NCBI RefSeq assembly: GCF_002563855.1
Contig: NZ_PDJQ01000001.1
Location: 1,116,001 to 1,180,000 of the forward strand
Length of the DNA: 64,000 nucleotides
Origin: Tepidiforma thermophila
GTDB taxonomy: Bacteria; Chloroflexota; Dehalococcoidia; Tepidiformales; Tepidiformaceae
Direction of reading: 5' to 3'
Positions 17,571-26,984 of this stretch are shown here, piece by piece. The position numbers were made by a program, and so were the translations under genes. Numbering within the stretch: position 1 is the first letter of the stretch; each line of letters starts with the position of its first letter. A model generated the notes under the pieces. The model made no database searches and was not told the DNA's origin. It saw nothing but the letters and a program-made list of their open reading frames with translations.

Positions 17571-18674
17571 ATGCGCATCCTCGCCGTCGATGTCGGCACC
17601 GGCACCCAGGACATCCTCCTCTTCGACAGCAGCGGCCCCATCGAAAACTCGCCCAAGATGGTCCTGCCCTCCCCGACCGCCATCGCCGCCGCCCGCATCC
17701 GCCGCGCCACCCGGGACCGCCGCCCGCTCCTCATCACCGGCACGATTGCCGGCGGCGGCCCCTGCGCCTGGGCCCTCGAAGACCACCTCCGCGCCGGCCT
17801 CCCCGCCTTCGCCACACCCGACGCCGCCCGCACCTTCGACGATGACCTCGACCGCGTCCGCCAGCTCGGCGTCACCATTGTCAGCGACGACGAGGCCGCC
17901 CGCCTCGACGCCGAGCGCGTCACTCTCCGCGACCTCGACCTCGACGCCATACGCACCGCGCTTGCCGCCTTCGAAGTCCCCGGCGACTTCGACGGGATCG
18001 CCGTCGGCTGCCTCGATCACGGCGAGGCGCCGCCAGGCACCTCCGACCGTATCTTCCGCTTCGACCACCTTGCCCGCACCGTCCGCGCCCGCAACGACCT
18101 CCTCGCCTTCGCAACCGCACCGGATGCCCTGCCGCCCTACCTCACCCGCGCCCGGGCCACAGTCGATGCTGCCGCACGCGAGGCACCCGCCGCCTTCATG
18201 GATACCGGTCCCGCCGCCGCGCTCGGCGCCCTCCACGATGAGCGGGTTGCCGCTGCCGGCGAGTGCCTCGTCCTCAACCTCGGCAACATGCACCTCCTCG
18301 GCTTCCACCTCCGCGGGCGCACCATCGCCAGCCTCTTCGAACACCACACCGGCGAAGTCACCGACCAACAGGTCGAAGCGTTCACCCGCCGCCTCGCATC
18401 CGGCGATCTGACCAACGACGAGGTCTTCACCACCAAAGGCCACGGCGCCCTTCATGTCGACCGCACCATCGTCCGGCCCGGGCTCCCGCAGGTCGTCGCG
18501 GTCACCGGGCCCCAGCGCGGCCGGCTCGCCGGCTCCAGCCTCCGCCCGCTCTTCGCCGCACCGTTCGGCGACATGATGATCGGCGGCTGCTTCGGCCTCC
18601 TCCGCGCCTTCGCCGAGGTTCACCCCTGGGCCCGCGAGGCCGTCGAATCCCGCCTCGGCCCCCTCGCCGCCTGA
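17571..18674 (+). CDS. DUF1786 family protein, actin-like ATPase fold
   Basis: A 367-residue protein of the DUF1786 family, of unknown function. The N-terminus ILAVDVGTGTQDILLFD resembles the phosphate-1 loop of the ASKHA (actin/Hsp70/sugar kinase) fold, and GECLVLNLGNMHLLGF near residue 230 could be the phosphate-2 loop, so it may bind a nucleotide or be a degenerate kinase. Family members are sometimes annotated near pyruvate-formate-lyase activases, but no such gene is here. It has a TACACT box six bases before the ATG. It converges on the diguanylate cyclase gene with 17 bases between stops. Confidence 0.8.
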   Translation: MRILAVDVGTGTQDILLFDSSGPIENSPKMVLPSPTAIAAARIRRATRDRRPLLITGTIAGGGPCAWALEDHLRAGLPAFATPDAARTFDDDLDRVRQLGVTIVSDDEAARLDAERVTLRDLDLDAIRTALAAFEVPGDFDGIAVGCLDHGEAPPGTSDRIFRFDHLARTVRARNDLLAFATAPDALPPYLTRARATVDAAAREAPAAFMDTGPAAALGALHDERVAAAGECLVLNLGNMHLLGFHLRGRTIASLFEHHTGEVTDQQVEAFTRRLASGDLTNDEVFTTKGHGALHVDRTIVRPGLPQVVAVTGPQRGRLAGSSLRPLFAAPFGDMMIGGCFGLLRAFAEVHPWAREAVESRLGPLAA

Positions 18675-18691
18675 GCCACGCCTTCCCGGCC

Positions 18692-19747
18692 TCACGCCGA
18701 CCGCCGCGTCGGCTCCCAGCGCACCACGTTCTTTCCCGTGCGCTTCGCGAACAGCAGCAGGTCGTCCGCCCGCCGCAGCACGTCGTCCAGCGTTTCGCCC
18801 GGCGCCCGCACCGCGCACCCCACCGAAATCGACGAGGGCGTGTCCCGCTCCACCGCCGCCCGCAGCCGCTCGGCCACCTGGAGCGCCTGCGCCAGGTCCG
18901 CGCCCGGCATCGCCACCACGAACTCCTCGCCGCCGTACCGCGCCAGCAGATCCCCCTCGCGGATGTTCGCCCGCAATACCCCCGCCACCCGTTCAAGGAC
19001 GGCGTCGCCGTGCAGGTGCCCGTGCTCGTCGTTCAGCCGCTTGAAGTCGTCGATGTCCATCATCAGCACGGCGTAGCCGAAGTCCGCGTCCGCGCGCAGT
19101 TCGAGCTGGCTCAGGAAGTGCCGCCGGTTTGGCAGCCCCGTCAGCGGGTCCGTCTCTGCCAGCGCCCGCGCCTGCCGCTCCGCCTCCCGCCATCCGGCCC
19201 CAACCTTGTGCGCCAGCGACGCCATCGTCGCCGCGATCACGAGCATCGTCGCCTGGTCCGCGTTCACCGGTGCGCCGCCGGCCCGCCACGCGGTGACTCC
19301 CTGCGCCACCGCGAGGTTGACCAGGATGAACGCCGCCGTCCGCGCGAACTCCCAGCCGTGCATTCGGCGCGCGTAGCCCACCAGCGCGTACAGGTAGGCC
19401 GCCCAGAACGGCGACAGCGGGTTGCCCAGCACAATCCAGCCCGATGAGATGCAGCTCACATCCAGCAGCGGAATGAGCGCCTCAATCGCCCGCACCGGGC
19501 GGTGCGTCGCACGCCGCCGCACCACGTACGCCACCCGGAAGATGTGGTACACCGCAATCCACGCCACCGCCGCCCGGCTTGCCGCCGAGTGGTCGCCGAA
19601 CCAACCCAGCAGCTCCCCGGCGACAGAGAACGCCGCGATGGTGCCCTGCAGCGCCATCACATGGAGATCCTGTCGCGCCCGCTCCTCAGCGGGCACCCCG
19701 GGGAGCGCTCGTTCGGACCTGCCGGAGCGATGCTTCTCCCGTTTCAC
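18692..19747 (-). CDS. Membrane-bound diguanylate cyclase (GGDEF)
   Basis: A 351-residue protein that should make cyclic di-GMP from two GTP. The first 180 residues hold five or six membrane helices (for example ALIPLLDVSCISSGWIVLG and EFARTAAFILVNLAVAQGV), an unidentified sensor. The C-terminal domain begins with AETDPLTGLPNRRHF and carries GGEEF at about residues 272-276, the active A-site. RxxD (REGD, about 263-266) lies five residues before it, so the inhibitory product-binding I-site is intact. The GTG at 19747 has AAGG directly upstream; a start about 29 codons later is also possible. No phosphodiesterase or PilZ gene is nearby. Confidence 0.92.
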   Translation of the reverse strand: MKREKHRSGRSERALPGVPAEERARQDLHVMALQGTIAAFSVAGELLGWFGDHSAASRAAVAWIAVYHIFRVAYVVRRRATHRPVRAIEALIPLLDVSCISSGWIVLGNPLSPFWAAYLYALVGYARRMHGWEFARTAAFILVNLAVAQGVTAWRAGGAPVNADQATMLVIAATMASLAHKVGAGWREAERQARALAETDPLTGLPNRRHFLSQLELRADADFGYAVLMMDIDDFKRLNDEHGHLHGDAVLERVAGVLRANIREGDLLARYGGEEFVVAMPGADLAQALQVAERLRAAVERDTPSSISVGCAVRAPGETLDDVLRRADDLLLFAKRTGKNVVRWEPTRRSA

Positions 19748-19860
19748 CTTCTACCCGCTAGTTCGGCCGACCCGTCCCCGCGGGTGAGTAGCCGTTGTGT
19801 GACGGCCCGGGAACACCCCCTCCAGCCAGCCCAAATCTGAACCGATAATCCCGGATCGCC

Positions 19861-21165
19861 TCAGCGGCCGTCGCCCCCGGCCCACGCCCGGTCCAGCGCC
19901 TCCGCAAGGTGCAGCACCTCCGCCCGCAGCCCCGCCTCGCGCACCGCCCCGAGGTATTGCAGGTGGCACCCGGGATTCGCCGTCACCACGGCATCCGGCC
20001 GCGCAGCCGCGAACGCCGCCGCCTTCCGCCGCCGCAGCTCCGCCGACATCCCCGGCTCCACCACCCCGTACAGCCCCGCTGCCCCGCAGCACGTGTCCGC
20101 GCCCTCCGTCTCCACCAGCTCGCACCCGTCGAGCGCCCGGAGCAGCGCCCGCGGCTCCTTCCGGATACCCTGCACATGTGCAAGGTGGCAGGCGTCCTGG
20201 TACGCCACCCGTGCCGCCAGCCTGCCCGCCGGCAACATTCCTCGCCCGGCCAGCCACTCCGAGAGGTCCTTTACACGCGCCGCGAACGCCGCCGCCCGCT
20301 CCTGCCACCCCGGTTCGCCGGCCAGCAGCTGGGGATACTCCTTCAGAGCCGCGCCGCAGCCCGCCGAATTCACGACGACCGCGCCCTCCGTCCGCTCGAA
20401 GGCTGTGATGTTCGCCTTCGCCAGCCGCCGCGCAAACTCCAGGTCCCCTTCGTGGGCATGGAGCGCCCCGCAGCACCGCTGGGCATCCGTCGCCTCGACC
20501 CGCGCGCCCGCCCGTTCCAGCACCCGCACCGTGGCCCGGTGCACCTCGCCGAACAGCTCCCGCATCACACACCCGGTGAACAGCTGCACCGGCTCCCCCG
20601 CTGCCGCTCCGCTGCGCCCCCGCAGCCCATGGAACGGCGCGCCCTGGTTCGCCGGCAGCTGGCGCGCCAGCGCCCCGAGCCGCCCCGGCAGCACCCGCTC
20701 CGCCGCCCCCCGGAACCGCCAGCCCGCGAACCGCCGCGCCGGCGCCGCCGCTGCCGCCAGCACCCGGGGCCGCGCCACTACCTGCCGCAGCACGAACCGC
20801 CGCACCCACAGCCACGTCCGCCCCGACGGCGGCGCCGCCTGGACCTGCGCCCGCGCGTGCTCCTGGATCCGTCCGTACGACACCCCGCTCGGGCAGGCCG
20901 CCTCGCACGCCCGGCACTGCAGGCAGCGCGACCAGTGCCCCTGCACCGCCGCAGTCAGCTCCGCCCGTCCCTCCTCCACCAGCCGCGCGAGCTGGATCCG
21001 CCCCCGCGGCGACTCCGCCTCCAGCCCGGTCACCAGGTAGGTTGGGCAGGCAGTCAGGCAGAGCCCGCAGTGCACACAGCGCGCCAGGTCCTCCGCTGCC
21101 GGCGCCTCGGCCGGGTTCGGCCAGCGGCCGCTCCGTCCCGTCGTTACCCCTCCATCAGAGCCCAC
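19861..21165 (-). CDS. glcF: Glycolate oxidase iron-sulfur subunit
   Basis: A 434-residue electron-transfer subunit. [12 protein letters not shown] and [12 protein letters not shown] near the N-terminus bind two [4Fe-4S] clusters. Two cysteine-rich CCG domains follow: TGCVMRE with [12 protein letters not shown], then [11 protein letters not shown] with [11 protein letters not shown], as in GlcF and heterodisulfide-reductase-type proteins. With GlcD and GlcE it oxidises glycolate (or D-lactate) to the 2-oxo acid and passes electrons to quinone. I chose the GTG with GGGGGAGG seven bases upstream, which overlaps the glcE end by 11 bases. Confidence 0.93.
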   Translation of the reverse strand: MGSDGGVTTGRSGRWPNPAEAPAAEDLARCVHCGLCLTACPTYLVTGLEAESPRGRIQLARLVEEGRAELTAAVQGHWSRCLQCRACEAACPSGVSYGRIQEHARAQVQAAPPSGRTWLWVRRFVLRQVVARPRVLAAAAAPARRFAGWRFRGAAERVLPGRLGALARQLPANQGAPFHGLRGRSGAAAGEPVQLFTGCVMRELFGEVHRATVRVLERAGARVEATDAQRCCGALHAHEGDLEFARRLAKANITAFERTEGAVVVNSAGCGAALKEYPQLLAGEPGWQERAAAFAARVKDLSEWLAGRGMLPAGRLAARVAYQDACHLAHVQGIRKEPRALLRALDGCELVETEGADTCCGAAGLYGVVEPGMSAELRRRKAAAFAAARPDAVVTANPGCHLQYLGAVREAGLRAEVLHLAEALDRAWAGGDGR

Positions 21166-22330
21166 CGATGAACCTCCCCCGGTTCCATCTGCCGTCCGGG
21201 TCGAACGCCCGCTTCGCCCGCGCAAACAGGTCAAAGCTCCCCGGCGCGTCGCCCCACGGCTCGACGTCCTCCCGGTAGCGCGGAGGCATCCGCTCGACGA
21301 CCACGTGCCCCCCCGCCGGCGCCAGCAGCCGGCGCACCGTCTCGACCACGCCGCGCAGCTCCCGCGAGGCCGCGCCCTCGCGACGCCCCGCCACCGCCCG
21401 GACCATCCCCGCCAGCGGCCGCACGATCAGCAGCCCCGGCCGGCCGCGCCGCAGCCCGTCCGCCGTCGCCTCGAGCAGCGACCACGGCGTCGCCGCCCGC
21501 ACGCTGACCACGTCCTCCTCCCGGAAGCCTGCATCCCGCAGCTGCTCGGCCCTGCCCGGCGCCCACGGCCGCGCCTCCCGCCCGCCGAGCACGCCCAGCA
21601 CCGCCGGCATTGCCTCCGGCGCCAGGCGCAGCGCCAAAACCGCCCGGCCGGCCTCCTCCACCACGTCCGCCACCTCCGGCCGTGCACCAGCTGCCGTCAC
21701 CCGCCGCACCAGCTCCAGCCCTGTCGCGAGCGACCCCACCTCCCACTCCGCCTCAATCGTCTCCCGGGCAGGCCACGTCCGCAGCGCCGCCTCCGTTATC
21801 ACGCCCAGGCAGCCGAACGACCCGCACCACAGCCGCACCAGGTCGTACCCCGCCACGTTCTTCACCACCCGCCCGCCTGCACGCACCAGCTCGCCGTCGC
21901 CGCGCAGCACCGTCATCCCCAGCACCTGGTCCCGCGGCGCGCCGTACCCGCTCCGTTGCGGGCCGGCCATCGCCGCAGCCAGCGTCCCGCCCACCGTCGC
22001 CCGCCCGGGCAGCGGCGGGTCCAGCTTCAGCTCCTGTCCCCGGGCGCGGAGTACATTGTTCACCTCCGCAATGGTCATCCCGGCCGGCACCACCGCCGTC
22101 AGGTCGTCCGGCGCGTGCCGCACCTCACCCCGCAGCGCTTCCCCCAGCTCCACCACCCGAAACGGCTCTGCCGGCGGATACCCGACCTCCAGCAGCGTCC
22201 CGCCCCCGACCGGCACCAGCGTCTCCCGCGCACCCCGCACCAGCGCCGCCAGCTCCGCAAGGCTCGCCGGCCGCTCGATGCCGGAGGGCGCCGCGCCCGC
22301 CACGAGCACCATCGCTTCAGACATACGCAT
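21155..22330 (-). CDS. glcE: Glycolate oxidase FAD-binding subunit
   Basis: A 391-residue flavoprotein of the VAO/PCMH family, shorter than GlcD as usual. [29 protein letters not shown] and [11 protein letters not shown] followed by [13 protein letters not shown] are the FAD-binding segments. The C-terminus ends with [13 protein letters not shown], as in GlcE. It overlaps the glcD stop by 8-14 bases depending on which of two close ATGs (22330 or 22324) is used. Confidence 0.93.
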   Translation of the reverse strand: MRMSEAMVLVAGAAPSGIERPASLAELAALVRGARETLVPVGGGTLLEVGYPPAEPFRVVELGEALRGEVRHAPDDLTAVVPAGMTIAEVNNVLRARGQELKLDPPLPGRATVGGTLAAAMAGPQRSGYGAPRDQVLGMTVLRGDGELVRAGGRVVKNVAGYDLVRLWCGSFGCLGVITEAALRTWPARETIEAEWEVGSLATGLELVRRVTAAGARPEVADVVEEAGRAVLALRLAPEAMPAVLGVLGGREARPWAPGRAEQLRDAGFREEDVVSVRAATPWSLLEATADGLRRGRPGLLIVRPLAGMVRAVAGRREGAASRELRGVVETVRRLLAPAGGHVVVERMPPRYREDVEPWGDAPGSFDLFARAKRAFDPDGRWNRGRFIGGL

Positions 22331-23768
22331 CCGGCCCCGCGGCCCGGACCGCCCCCGCGTGCCGCGCCATCTCGCCGCAGCCCGTCCCGCCCGGGAACAC
22401 CTTGCACGGGTTGAACAGCCCGGCGTCGGCCCCGAACACCTGCCGCAGCCGCGCCATGTTCTCGAGGTCCGCCTCGCTGAACAGCCACGGCATGAACTCC
22501 CGCTTCTCCGCCCCGATGCCGTGCTCGCCGCTCAGCGTGCCGCCTTCCTCCACGCACACCCGCATGATCGCCGCTGCCGTCTCCAGCACCCGCGCTGCTG
22601 CCCCCGGCTCCCGCTCGTCGAACAGGATCAGCGGGTGCAGGTTCCCGTCGCCCGCGTGGAACACGTTCGCAATCCGCAGCCCCGACCGCGCCGAGATCTC
22701 CCCAACCCGCTCCATCACCGCCGCCAGCCGCGAGCGCGGCACCACCCCGTCGACAATGTAGTAGTTCGGCGCCAGCTGCCCCAGCGCCGGGATCGCCCCC
22801 TTCCGCCCCCGCCAGAGGAGCGCCCGCTCCTCCTCGCCCTGCGCCGTCCGCACCTCTGAAGCCCCGTGCTCGAGGCACTCCGCGCGCACCCTGCCCGCCT
22901 CCGCCTCCACCTGCCCCTCCAGCCCGTCCAGCTCCACCAGCAGCACCGCGCCGGCCCCCGGGGGGTACCCGACCCGGAACCTCGCCTCCACCGCCTCGAT
23001 GCACAGCCGGTCCATCATCTCCATCGCCGCCGGGATAATCCCCCGCGCGATGATGCTCGAGACCGCCTCGCACGCCTGCCCCACCGTCGGGAACGCCGCC
23101 AGCAGCGTCACCACAGCCGGCGGAACCGGCAGCAGCCGCACAATCACCTTCGTCGCGATCCCGAGCGTCCCCTCGCTCCCGATGAACGCTCCCCGCAGGT
23201 CGAACCCGAACGGGTCCGGCGCCCGGCCGCCCAGCCAGCGCAGCTCCCCCGCCGCCGTCACCACCTCCAGCCCCAGCACGAAGTTCTGCGTCACGCCCAG
23301 CGCGAGGCAGTGCGGCCCGCCCGCGTTCTCCGCCACATTCCCGCCAATCGTGCACGCCGCCTGCGAACTCGGGTCCGGCGCGTAAAACAGCCCGTACTTC
23401 GCCGCCTGCCGCGAAAGCTCCAGGTTCGCGACCCCCGGCTCAACTACCGCCACCCGGTCAACCGGGTCAATCTCCAGGATGCGCCGCATCCGCGCCGTCG
23501 AGACCACCACCCCGCGCTTCGCCGGCACCGAGCCCCCGCTCAGGCCCGTCCCCGCGCCCCGCGGCGTCACCGGCACGCCCAGCTCCGTGCACGCGCGCAC
23601 CACCGCCTGCACCTCGTCAGCCGACTCCGGCAGGACCACCGCATGCGGCACCGACCGCTCGACCGTCCCGTCGAATTCGTAGGTCGCCAGCTCCTCCGGC
23701 CGCCAGACCACCGCGCCCTCGCCCACCGCGCGCCGGAGCGCCGCCAGCAGCTCACGCCTCGTCGTCAT
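22317..23768 (-). CDS. glcD: Glycolate oxidase subunit GlcD (FAD-linked oxidase)
   Basis: A 483-residue catalytic subunit. The FAD-binding PCMH domain shows [35 protein letters not shown] and GSEGTLGI; the C-terminal FAD-linked oxidase domain ends with [25 protein letters not shown] and NPCKVFP. Glycolate and D-lactate oxidases cannot be separated by sequence alone; the presence of glcE and glcF in order favours glycolate. The ATG has GAGG upstream and overlaps the Fur-family gene by 17 bases, so the regulator and the oxidase are co-expressed. Confidence 0.95.
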   Translation of the reverse strand: MTTRRELLAALRRAVGEGAVVWRPEELATYEFDGTVERSVPHAVVLPESADEVQAVVRACTELGVPVTPRGAGTGLSGGSVPAKRGVVVSTARMRRILEIDPVDRVAVVEPGVANLELSRQAAKYGLFYAPDPSSQAACTIGGNVAENAGGPHCLALGVTQNFVLGLEVVTAAGELRWLGGRAPDPFGFDLRGAFIGSEGTLGIATKVIVRLLPVPPAVVTLLAAFPTVGQACEAVSSIIARGIIPAAMEMMDRLCIEAVEARFRVGYPPGAGAVLLVELDGLEGQVEAEAGRVRAECLEHGASEVRTAQGEEERALLWRGRKGAIPALGQLAPNYYIVDGVVPRSRLAAVMERVGEISARSGLRIANVFHAGDGNLHPLILFDEREPGAAARVLETAAAIMRVCVEEGGTLSGEHGIGAEKREFMPWLFSEADLENMARLRQVFGADAGLFNPCKVFPGGTGCGEMARHAGAVRAAGPDAYV

Positions 23769-24204
23769 CGCTCGCCTCGGCCGAGGCCCGGCACTCCCGG
23801 CACAGCCCGAACACCGCAAAGTGGTGCATGTCCGCCGCGAAGCCCAGCTCCTGCAGCAGCCGCTCCTCCAGCTCCCGGAAATACTCGGGCCCAATCTCGT
23901 CCACGCGACCGCACGCCGAGCAGATCAGGTGGTGGTGCGGCGCCTCCGGCGACCACTCGAACAGCACATCGCCCGACCCCATGTCCGTCGACGTCACCAG
24001 CCGCATCCGCTTCAGTGCATCCAGCGTCCGGTACACCGTGCTCAGGTCCACGAAGGGGTGCTCCCGGTGCACCTCCTCCGCAATCTCGGCCGCGCTCATG
24101 TGCCGCCCGCCGTGGCGCAGCGCCCGCACAATGACCAGCCGCTGGGGCGTCAGCCGGAAGCCCGCCCGCCGGAGTGTCTCCGCAATCTCGCTGTCGCAGC
24201 TCAC
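23752..24204 (-). CDS. Fur/PerR-family transcriptional regulator
   Basis: A 150-residue metal-dependent repressor. The winged helix is in residues 1-85 (TPQRLVIVRALRHGGRHMSA, VDLSTVYRTLDAL). The dimerisation domain has a metal-binding APHHHLIC segment, CSACG, and LCRECRA, forming the Cys4 structural zinc site. Fur, PerR and Zur cannot be separated with certainty. GTG start. It is the first gene before glcDEF, with overlapping ends, so it may control the iron-sulfur flavoenzyme according to iron or peroxide. Confidence 0.9.
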   Translation of the reverse strand: MSCDSEIAETLRRAGFRLTPQRLVIVRALRHGGRHMSAAEIAEEVHREHPFVDLSTVYRTLDALKRMRLVTSTDMGSGDVLFEWSPEAPHHHLICSACGRVDEIGPEYFRELEERLLQELGFAADMHHFAVFGLCRECRASAEASDDDEA

Positions 24205-24210
24205 GAACGA

Positions 24211-24216
24211 AGTCTA
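24211..24216 (-). promoter_or_regulatory. -10 box TAGACT, leaderless start of the Fur-family gene
   Basis: On the minus strand TAGACT is followed by six bases and the GTG start. There is no ribosome binding site. This is the likely promoter of the fur-like/glcDEF operon. Confidence 0.6.
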
Positions 24217-24273
24217 CGTCCGCCGGCCCCGATGCGCCTGCCGAACCGCCGCACGCCTGCCGAACATCGAACC

Positions 24274-24885
24274 ATGCCCTCCCTCGAAGAGCTCGATGCC
24301 GCCTGGCTCCGCGCCGCCCGCCAGCGCGCCGCCGCCGGGAGCTGGGAGCGCGAACCGGGCGAGGTCCTGGCCGCGCTCGCCGATGCGCCCCGCGCCGCCG
24401 CGCCTCCAGGCGCCATTCGCTGCCCGGCCTGCCCGGCGCCGCCGCCGCTCGCCCCCTACCGCCGGCCCGGCGGCTCGCCGCTCCCCGTCCACGTCTGCGA
24501 AACCTGCTGGGGCGCCTGGGTGCCGGATGCGATTGTCGCTGCCGGCATCCCGCCCGATGCCGTCCCGCCGGCGGTCGCCGCTGCCGGTCCCGCCCACGGC
24601 GGCTCCGCACCCGCAGCCCAACCGGCCCGCCCCTGCCCCGCCTGCAGCAGCCCGATGGAGCACATCCCTGCCGCCGGCGCGGTCCTCGACCGCTGCCCCG
24701 CCTGCCGCTCGACCTGGTTCGATACCGGCGAGCTCGCCGCCGTCTACGGCATGGTCCCCCTCGTGTCCGACTCGACCGCCAGTGCCGACGCCCCCGACGG
24801 TTCGCCCGTCCCCGCATGGCAGGTCGTCCTCGACCTCGCCCTCCTGCTCATCGCACCCCACCTCCGCCTCCGGCGGTTCTTCTAA
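24274..24885 (+). CDS. Zinc-ribbon protein with two TFIIB-type zinc fingers
   Basis: A 203-residue protein of unknown function. Two zinc ribbons of the zf-TFIIB type are visible: CPAC with CETCWGAWV (about residues 50-88) and CPACSSPMEHI with LDRCPACRSTWFDTGEL (about 127-160). The second is canonical; the first is degenerate in its GxWFDxGEL half. A hydrophobic C-terminus (VVLDLALLLIAPHL) could attach to a membrane. It is divergent from the Fur-family gene. I see neither a ribosome site nor a good -10 box for this start. Confidence 0.75.
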   Translation: MPSLEELDAAWLRAARQRAAAGSWEREPGEVLAALADAPRAAAPPGAIRCPACPAPPPLAPYRRPGGSPLPVHVCETCWGAWVPDAIVAAGIPPDAVPPAVAAAGPAHGGSAPAAQPARPCPACSSPMEHIPAAGAVLDRCPACRSTWFDTGELAAVYGMVPLVSDSTASADAPDGSPVPAWQVVLDLALLLIAPHLRLRRFF

Positions 24886-24901
24886 CCGCCGGCCCGGCGC
24901 C

Positions 24902-25678
24902 TCATCCCGGCCGCCGCCCTGCCGCCAGCACCCGCTTGAACGTGTACACGTATGGCGCCCGCTCGCCGATCTCCGCCAGCAGCCGCTCCCGGTACCGCGC
25001 CAGGTACTGCGCGTACAGCTCCGGCCCCAGCCGCCGCTCGTAGTCCGTCAGCAGCGTACCGCGGACCCACTCCACCACCTCGTCGCTCGACACCAGCCGG
25101 TGCACGTACACCTGCAGCCGCACATGGACGTCCGCGAACCCCAGCCCGTCCAGCAGCTCCGCGTACCGCTCCGGCGGCAGCACCGGCAAGTCGCGCACGT
25201 ACCCGCCCAGTGCCGTCGCGAACGGCTCCTCCCGCGCCACGGCATGCGCAATCGTATGGGAGGGGTGGTCCGCGTTCGCCGGCACCTGGAACGCAAGCTG
25301 CCCGCCCGGCGCAACCAGCCTGGCCACCCGCGGGATTAGCCGTTCGTGGTCCGGCAGCCACTGCAGCGCCGCGTTCGAGAACACCACGTCGAACGGCCGC
25401 TCCGCCGTGAACGTCGCGATGTCTGCCAGCTCGAACCGGAGTCCCCCGCCGGCGAACTGCGCGGCCCGCTCCAGCATCGCCGGCGAGCTGTCGATGCCCA
25501 GCGTCTCCGCCGCCCCGAGCCGCTCGTGCAGAACCCGCGTCAGCTCACCCGTGCCGCACCCGAGGTCGACCGCCCGGCCGCCGGGCGCCGGCCGCACCAG
25601 CTCCAGCAGGTCGAAGAACGGCTGGCTCCGCTCGTTCCGGAATCGTTCGTACTGGTCCGGGTTCCAGTCCCCAGGCAT
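24902..25678 (-). CDS. Trans-aconitate 2-methyltransferase-like SAM methyltransferase
   Basis: A 258-residue class I methyltransferase, the length of Tam. WNPDQYERFRNERSQPFFDLL at the start, AVDLGCGTGELTRVL as motif I, LGIDSSPAMLERA, and FSNAALQWLPDH are characteristic of trans-aconitate methyltransferases, which methylate the toxic aconitase by-product trans-aconitate. The substrate is inferred from this similarity. GAGG lies upstream of the ATG. The probable -10 box TACACT is about 90 bases upstream, so this gene has a real leader. Confidence 0.82.
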   Translation of the reverse strand: MPGDWNPDQYERFRNERSQPFFDLLELVRPAPGGRAVDLGCGTGELTRVLHERLGAAETLGIDSSPAMLERAAQFAGGGLRFELADIATFTAERPFDVVFSNAALQWLPDHERLIPRVARLVAPGGQLAFQVPANADHPSHTIAHAVAREEPFATALGGYVRDLPVLPPERYAELLDGLGFADVHVRLQVYVHRLVSSDEVVEWVRGTLLTDYERRLGPELYAQYLARYRERLLAEIGERAPYVYTFKRVLAAGRRPG

Positions 25679-25739
25679 GGGCACGCCTCGCTGCCGATGT
25701 GCCCTTGCCGCCCTGCCGTTGCGCCCCGCGACTCCCGAA

Positions 25740-25774
25740 CCGGGCCGTTGGGCCCGGGACGCTCCCCCAGTGTA
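25740..25774 (-). promoter_or_regulatory. Promoter and hairpin upstream of the methyltransferase gene
   Basis: TACACT on the minus strand (25769-25774) is a likely -10 box. Just downstream, CCGGGCC (25740-25746) pairs with GGCCCGG (25751-25757) around a four-base loop, so the start of this transcript would fold. The hairpin also lies about 32 bases after the CoA-transferase stop and may mark its 3' end, though no U-tract follows. Confidence 0.35.
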
Positions 25775-25788
25775 CCTCCGGCTCCTCC

Positions 25789-26982
25789 CTACTTCACGAC
25801 GCCCGCTTCCCGCAGCGCCGCGATCTCTCCCTCCGTGAGCCCCAGCCACCGCCCCAGCACATCATCGGTGTCGCCCCCGTGCTCCGGCATCGGCCTGCCC
25901 ACCACCGGCGGCGTCTTCGAAAGATGAATCGGCGAATTCGGCAGCTTCAGCGTCCCCGGCAGGCCGTACGGCAGCGGGATATCCACCAGCATCCCGCGCG
26001 CCGCCACGTGCGGGTCATCGAACAGGTCAGCAATCGTGTTCACCTTCCCCACTGCGCACACGTTCGCCGGCTCGATGATCGCGAACCACTCGTCCGTCGT
26101 CTTCTCCTTCAGCGTCCGCGTCAGCTCCGCCTCCAGCGCATCCACGTTCTCCAGCCGCGCCCGGTTCGTCAGGAACCGCTCGTCCAGCGCCATATCGTCC
26201 CGCCCGATGATCGCGCAGAACAGCTCCCACTCCTTCACGTTCGCGATGACGATCCAGCCGTCCTTCGTCTCGAACGGCCCGAACGGCGCCAGCAGCGGGT
26301 GCCGGCTCCCCTGCCGCGTCGGGTGCTCGCCGAACGCCGAGTGCCGCACGATCGCGTTCTCGCAGAGCGCCATCTGCGCCTCCATCAGCGCCACATCCAG
26401 CAGCTGCCCTTCCCCCGTAATCTCCCGCGCCCGCAGGGCCGCCAGAATACCGAGGGCGAGGTACAGCCCGCCGACCATGTCGCCGATGCTCACCCCCACC
26501 CGCAGCGGCGGCCCGTCGCGATAGCCGTTCAGGCTCATCGTCCCGCCCATCGCCTGCGCCACCGCATCCACCGCCGCCATCGAGCTGTACGGACCCGTCT
26601 GCCCGAACCCGCTCAGCGCCGCGTAGATCAGCCGCGGGTTCACCTCCCGCAGCGCCTCGTACCCCAGCCCCAGCCGGTCCATCGTCCCCGGCCGGAAGTT
26701 CTCCGTGAGCACGTCGGCCTCCGCCGCAAGCCGCCGGACCAGCTCCTTCCCCTCCTCCGTCTTCAGGTCGATGGCAATCCCCTTCTTCCCCCGGTTCGGG
26801 CTGAAGAAGAACGTCGAAATCCCGTGGTAGTACGGCCCGAACCCCCGCTCCTTCTCGTGCGTGCCCGGGTGCTCCACCTTCACCACTTCCGCGCCGAGGT
26901 CCGCCAGCTGCATCGTCGCGAACGGCCCCGCAAGCGCCCACGTAAAGTCCAGCACCCGGATGCCCTCGAGCGGCCCCCGCAT
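25789..26982 (-). CDS. CaiB/BaiF family CoA-transferase
   Basis: A 397-residue class III CoA-transferase, moving CoA between carboxylic acids. It begins PLEGIRVLDFTWALAGPFA and has ADLGAEVVKVE, NRGKKGIAIDL and NFRPGTMDRLGLGYE, all family hallmarks. The catalytic aspartate is probably in GVSIGDMVGG near residue 165. It starts two bases after the crotonase stop, so the two are coupled, and a pathway activating then modifying a carboxylic acid as its CoA ester is likely. A second family member is at 50845. Confidence 0.92.
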   Translation of the reverse strand: MRGPLEGIRVLDFTWALAGPFATMQLADLGAEVVKVEHPGTHEKERGFGPYYHGISTFFFSPNRGKKGIAIDLKTEEGKELVRRLAAEADVLTENFRPGTMDRLGLGYEALREVNPRLIYAALSGFGQTGPYSSMAAVDAVAQAMGGTMSLNGYRDGPPLRVGVSIGDMVGGLYLALGILAALRAREITGEGQLLDVALMEAQMALCENAIVRHSAFGEHPTRQGSRHPLLAPFGPFETKDGWIVIANVKEWELFCAIIGRDDMALDERFLTNRARLENVDALEAELTRTLKEKTTDEWFAIIEPANVCAVGKVNTIADLFDDPHVAARGMLVDIPLPYGLPGTLKLPNSPIHLSKTPPVVGRPMPEHGGDTDDVLGRWLGLTEGEIAALREAGVVK

Positions 26983-26984
26983 CG

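Noticed and set aside
19748-19860. Possible cyclic-di-GMP or other riboswitch upstream of the diguanylate cyclase
   Set aside because: The 113-base region has no conserved aptamer core I can recognise; only a GC-rich leader is visible.
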